DNA of 64,000 nt from Jiella flava (GTDB lineage: Bacteria; Pseudomonadota; Alphaproteobacteria; Rhizobiales; Rhizobiaceae): assembly GCF_017349315.1 (NCBI RefSeq), contig NZ_JAFMPP010000007.1, forward strand, positions 153,390 to 217,389, given 5' to 3'. Of this stretch, positions 61,338-64,000 are shown piece by piece. Below the pieces are notes generated by a model, which was given only the letters and a program-made list of their open reading frames with translations, searched no databases and was not told where the DNA came from. The translations under genes were made by a program, and so were the position numbers. How positions within the stretch are numbered: position 1 is the stretch's first letter; each line of letters begins with the position of its first letter.

Positions 61338-62528
61338 TTATTTGGCGTCGGAGGACTGGAATCCGACCGGATCGACGATCCCTTGATCGCAGCCGCCGTC
61401 GGTCGGCCTCGCCGCGGCGATCAGCGCCGCGAGATCGGGGACGGAACTGATGTGGCCGGACAGGCCGATCGTCAGTTCGCCGATCAGCCGGCGATCGCGT
61501 CTGCCGGTACAGGCAACCCGGACACGCTCGCCTGCGCCATCACCGAAGGCCTCGTCGAACGCCTTGCGGATCTGGCCGCGGGTCAGCGTCTTGCCGATCG
61601 CATGGGCGAAAAGATCGCGCACGACGGAGCGGTTGATCTGATCCAGAATGGTGAGGCTGTCCTCAAAATAGTCTTCCGCCGATTTGCCATAGCAAGTGCC
61701 GTGCTTCAGCCACTCATGCTTTTCGAGGCCGGACTGCGTCCCGGGCATCGCCACCTTCAGCGCGTCGCGGGTGGCGGACGAGAGGTCGACCGCCGGCAGC
61801 TTGCCCCATTGGCCGGAATCGGCGGCGGCCTTGAGACTCGCCGAGACACCGCAATAGCTGCGCGAGCGCGGCTGCGGCCAAAGGCCGTGCAGGCTGAAGT
61901 GACTGGCATCGAAACGCTGCGGCGTCTGCGAGGCGCATTCCGCCTTGCCGTGGTGGCCCTCGCAGAAGGCCGGCTGCCAGCTGATGGCAAAGACGAACGC
62001 CGTGTGAGGCTTCTGTGACGCCCCATCCTTCGACCCCATCGCCGTCTTGGCGGGCGAAACCGAAGTTGCGGACGATGAACCGGCGGCGGTCATCGGGCCC
62101 GCTTCGGCGGCGGTCGCCGGCGCGCCGGCGGTGGACCCTCCGCCCGCCGCCGTCGGTGCCGTTGGCACCTTGCCGCTTGCTTGCGGCGCACCCTCGACGG
62201 CGACGATCTCGCCCGGATCGGCGGCGCCCTTGCCCTCGGTGACGAGCTTCACCCAATCGCCGCAGTCCTTGGCGATCCAGCGCCGCGGCGGATCGGCATC
62301 CGGGACGACGACGGCATAATACCGGCCTTGCGCCTTATTCTCGCCGAGGAGACCATAGGCGTGGTTGATTTCGAGCCTGGTCCCGTCGCTTTTTCCGCCG
62401 CCGCGGATCTCGGTGGTCGCGTCGCAAGCCTTGCGGGCGATCACGAATCCTTCCAGCGGTTGCTGCGCCGGAGCCGCCGTCGCGAGGAAAAGAGCAGCCG
62501 GACCGGCAGCACCAAGAGACCAACGCAT
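61338..62528 (-). CDS. Ribonuclease T2 family protein with N-terminal extension
   Basis: A 396-residue exported protein. A signal peptide (MRWSLGAAGPAALFLATAAP) is followed by an N-terminal domain (about 25-95, LEGFVIARKACDATTEIRGG, with WIAKDCGDWVKL) of unknown fold, an Ala/Ser/Pro-rich linker, and an RNase T2 domain from about residue 170. Both active-site blocks are intact: HFSLHGLWP with catalytic His at 214, and HEWLKHGTCYG at 271-281 with Glu and His. The enzyme cuts RNA through 2',3'-cyclic phosphates, probably in the periplasm or outside. GGGGGAAG precedes ATG 62528. It is convergent with the solute-binding protein gene. Confidence 0.92.
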   Translation of the reverse strand: MRWSLGAAGPAALFLATAAPAQQPLEGFVIARKACDATTEIRGGGKSDGTRLEINHAYGLLGENKAQGRYYAVVVPDADPPRRWIAKDCGDWVKLVTEGKGAADPGEIVAVEGAPQASGKVPTAPTAAGGGSTAGAPATAAEAGPMTAAGSSSATSVSPAKTAMGSKDGASQKPHTAFVFAISWQPAFCEGHHGKAECASQTPQRFDASHFSLHGLWPQPRSRSYCGVSASLKAAADSGQWGKLPAVDLSSATRDALKVAMPGTQSGLEKHEWLKHGTCYGKSAEDYFEDSLTILDQINRSVVRDLFAHAIGKTLTRGQIRKAFDEAFGDGAGERVRVACTGRRDRRLIGELTIGLSGHISSVPDLAALIAAARPTDGGCDQGIVDPVGFQSSDAK

Positions 62529-62766
62529 CACCAAACTTCCCCCATGTCCGGCGGCGCGCACGACTGACCGCACACGTTGCAAATTACGTCACATGAGCGG
62601 ATGGGTAAACCGCGCTCCGGTAGCAACCGATCGCCGGCGATCGCCTGAAGCGCGCGCTGCCTCCACAATCGGCGTGTCGACGCCAGTCAGCCGCGATTCC
62701 GCTTTTCCGCCTGAGCCCCATGAGTCTATGCTGATCAGACAATGGCAGCCAATAACGAGGAACGCG

Positions 62767-63702
62767 TTGCATTTCGACGAAGAAAAGTCTCTCGAGAGCC
62801 GCTCCGGCGCAACGCTTCACCTGTTTCAGACCGCTGCACGCATCGATCCCCGCGGCATTTTGCTCGTCCACCACGGGCTGGCCGAGCATGCCAGGCGCTA
62901 TGGGGCCTTTGCCAGCGCGATCGCTGAGCAAGGCTTTCACGTTTTCGCCCACGATCATCGCGGCCACGGCTCGACCGTCGCCCCGGACGCACCACTGCGC
63001 CGCTTCGCGACCTCGGGCGGAGCGGAGAAGCTGCTGCGCGACTGCCGGGCGGTGCATGTGCACGCGCTGGAGACGTGCGGCCCGCTGCCTGTCATCGTCC
63101 TTGGCCATTCGCTCGGTGGTCACATCGCCCTCAACTACGGGGAGCGCTTCGGCCGCGATTTGGCTGGGCTCTGTATCTGGAACGCCGACGTCGCGCTCGG
63201 GCTCGACCGGCGTGTCGGCCGGATGGCGCTGAAGGTCGAAAAAGCGCTGAAAGGCTCGGACGTCGCCAGCGACCTGTCGCGGCGGATGATATTCGATAGT
63301 TGGGCAAAGACGATCTTGCCCCGACGAACGGATTTCGACTGGCTGAGCCACGATCCGGCGGTGGTCGACGCCTATATCGCCGATCCGCTCTGCGGCATTA
63401 CGCCAACCGTTTCGATGATGGAGGACATCACCCGGCTGGTCTTTGAAGGCGGCTCGAAGGCCGGTCTGTCATTGCTGCCGCCGGAGCTGCCGATCCATCT
63501 TCTCGGCGGATCGGAAGATCCCGCCACGCGCAACGGCAAGGCGATCGCAGAGCTGGCCGCGGCGATGGAGGCGATCGGCTGCGAACACGTCCAGCATCTG
63601 GTTGTGCCCGGCGCGCGGCACGAGACGCTGCTTGAAACCGCGCCCTATCGCGAGCCGGCGATGGCCAGCCTGATCGCCTTTCTTCTCGACGTGACCGGCT
63701 GA
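62767..63702 (+). CDS. Alpha/beta hydrolase (lysophospholipase/monoglyceride lipase-like)
   Basis: A 311-residue protein of the serine aminopeptidase S33/Hydrolase_4 family. The nucleophile is the Ser in VLGHSLGGHIAL, with the oxyanion part LLVHHGLAEHARRYG and the DHRGHGSTVAP stretch typical of monoglyceride lipases; the catalytic Asp is likely in LLGGSEDPATRN and the His in VPGARHETLLE. The start is a TTG at 62767 with GAGGAA six bases upstream, giving a usual N-terminus; an ATG at 62728 is an alternative. It is divergent from the RNase T2 gene. The stop codon is followed at once by a TTTAGAGC element and an IS630 element. Confidence 0.9.
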   Translation: MHFDEEKSLESRSGATLHLFQTAARIDPRGILLVHHGLAEHARRYGAFASAIAEQGFHVFAHDHRGHGSTVAPDAPLRRFATSGGAEKLLRDCRAVHVHALETCGPLPVIVLGHSLGGHIALNYGERFGRDLAGLCIWNADVALGLDRRVGRMALKVEKALKGSDVASDLSRRMIFDSWAKTILPRRTDFDWLSHDPAVVDAYIADPLCGITPTVSMMEDITRLVFEGGSKAGLSLLPPELPIHLLGGSEDPATRNGKAIAELAAAMEAIGCEHVQHLVVPGARHETLLETAPYREPAMASLIAFLLDVTG

Positions 63703-63706
63703 TTTA

Positions 63707-64000
63707 GAGCATCGGGCGTGAAGTCTGAATCCAGGGGTTCCGTTTTTTGCTGAAGTCTGATTCTGTGGTGCTGGAGGTGCGCCATGGGGAAAGCAGTTTC
63801 AGCAGATCTGCGGTTTCGGATCGTTCGGGGCATCGAGGCGGGCGGGTCGCGTCGCTCGATGGCGGCGCGGTTCGAAGTGGCGCCATCGACGGCGGTGCGG
63901 GTGCAGGCCCGCTATGCCGCAACGGGGTCGGTGGCACCGCTCAAGCAAGGCCGCCCGGCGGGATCGGGCAAGCTCGGCCCCTATCAAGACGCCATCATCG
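63707..64000 (+). mobile_element. IS630-family element, left end and 5' part (cut by window edge)
   Basis: The terminal region begins within TTAGAGCATCGGGCGTGAAG and is followed by TGAAGTCTGAATCC and TGAAGTCTGATTCTG, a direct repeat of the kind found at element ends. A transposase gene starts at 63784. IS630 elements insert at TA, and a TA (63707-63708) lies at the border, five bases after the hydrolase stop. Confidence 0.75.
63784..64000 (+). CDS. IS630-family transposase, N-terminal part
   Basis: From ATG 63784 (GGAGG nine bases upstream) the frame runs open to the window end, 72 residues. It starts MGKAVSADLRFRIVRGIEAG and has the helix-turn-helix GSRRSMAARFEVAPSTAVRV, followed by GSVAPLKQGRPAGSG, which are hallmarks of IS630-type transposase DNA-binding domains. 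The DDE catalytic domain would lie beyond the window. Confidence 0.88.
   Translation, partial: MGKAVSADLRFRIVRGIEAGGSRRSMAARFEVAPSTAVRVQARYAATGSVAPLKQGRPAGSGKLGPYQDAII

Noticed and set aside
1..64000. tRNA, rRNA, CRISPR array, prophage or replication origin
   Set aside because: I looked for TTC-loop words typical of tRNA genes, regularly spaced repeats, phage structural genes and DnaA-box clusters and found none. A tRNA scan would be needed to be certain.

Overview
The window looks like chromosomal DNA of a high-GC alphaproteobacterium of the order Hyphomicrobiales (Rhizobiales). The reasons are: a very large apolipoprotein-like coiled-coil protein resembling the growth pole ring protein (GPR/RgsE) of polar-growing Rhizobiales; a DUF2312/GapR nucleoid protein; an HWE-family histidine kinase; the short 440-residue ProRS next to a LolE/LolD pair; cysteine-free L31 and L36; and dispersed RIME-like hairpin repeats containing TTAGAGC. 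The genus cannot be read from the sequence. No tRNA, rRNA, CRISPR array, prophage or replication origin was seen.

Layout. 0-6 kb: the N-terminal part of an unknown protein running off the left edge, purA, a DMT exporter, rpmE, an ABC exporter and a small exported protein. 6-19.5 kb: a WYL regulator with a VOC protein, a MotA/OmpA-like membrane pair, suhB, efp, a Sel1-repeat protein coupled to a ThiE-like protein, a TauE-type permease, an acyl-CoA synthetase, a coupled DUF465-purE-purK operon, rpmJ and a TPR protein. 19.7-27.2 kb: pyk-DUF1036, a second DMT exporter, DUF1244, gapR, and the coupled proS-lolE-lolD operon. 27.4-41.6 kb: the accessory sugar region. It holds a CUT2 sugar ABC transporter with an SMP-30 lactonase, an XRE regulator, an HWE kinase with a single-domain response regulator, then a TIM-barrel isomerase, an EryH/TpiA2-type isomerase and a two-subunit dihydroxyacetone-kinase-like enzyme (DhaL, DhaK) preceded by the wreck of a SorC/EryD-type regulator. 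41.7-50.5 kb: DUF805, dksA, sixA, ycjX-ycjF, an exported protein, folP-folK without folB, a DUF922 zincin, a 2Fe-2S ferredoxin and an Hpt protein. 50.9-58.8 kb: the 2614-residue GPR-like protein. 58.8-64 kb: a large inverted repeat, an orphan family-5 solute-binding protein, an RNase T2, an alpha/beta hydrolase, and the left end of an IS630-family element cut by the window edge.

How the genes work together. Most of the window is housekeeping: purine and folate synthesis, translation, lipoprotein export and glycolysis. The most distinctive metabolic unit is the C4-sugar candidate. Its EryH-type isomerase plus split kinase would convert L-erythrulose to L-erythrulose 1-phosphate and then to D-erythrulose 4-phosphate. 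The CUT2 transporter may supply the substrate, but no RpiB-type last step is visible. The most distinctive structural gene is the GPR-like protein, whose coil is built on an 11/22-residue repeat. Repeats of one mosaic family sit at or near the 3' ends of several genes, and in two cases supply the stop codon.
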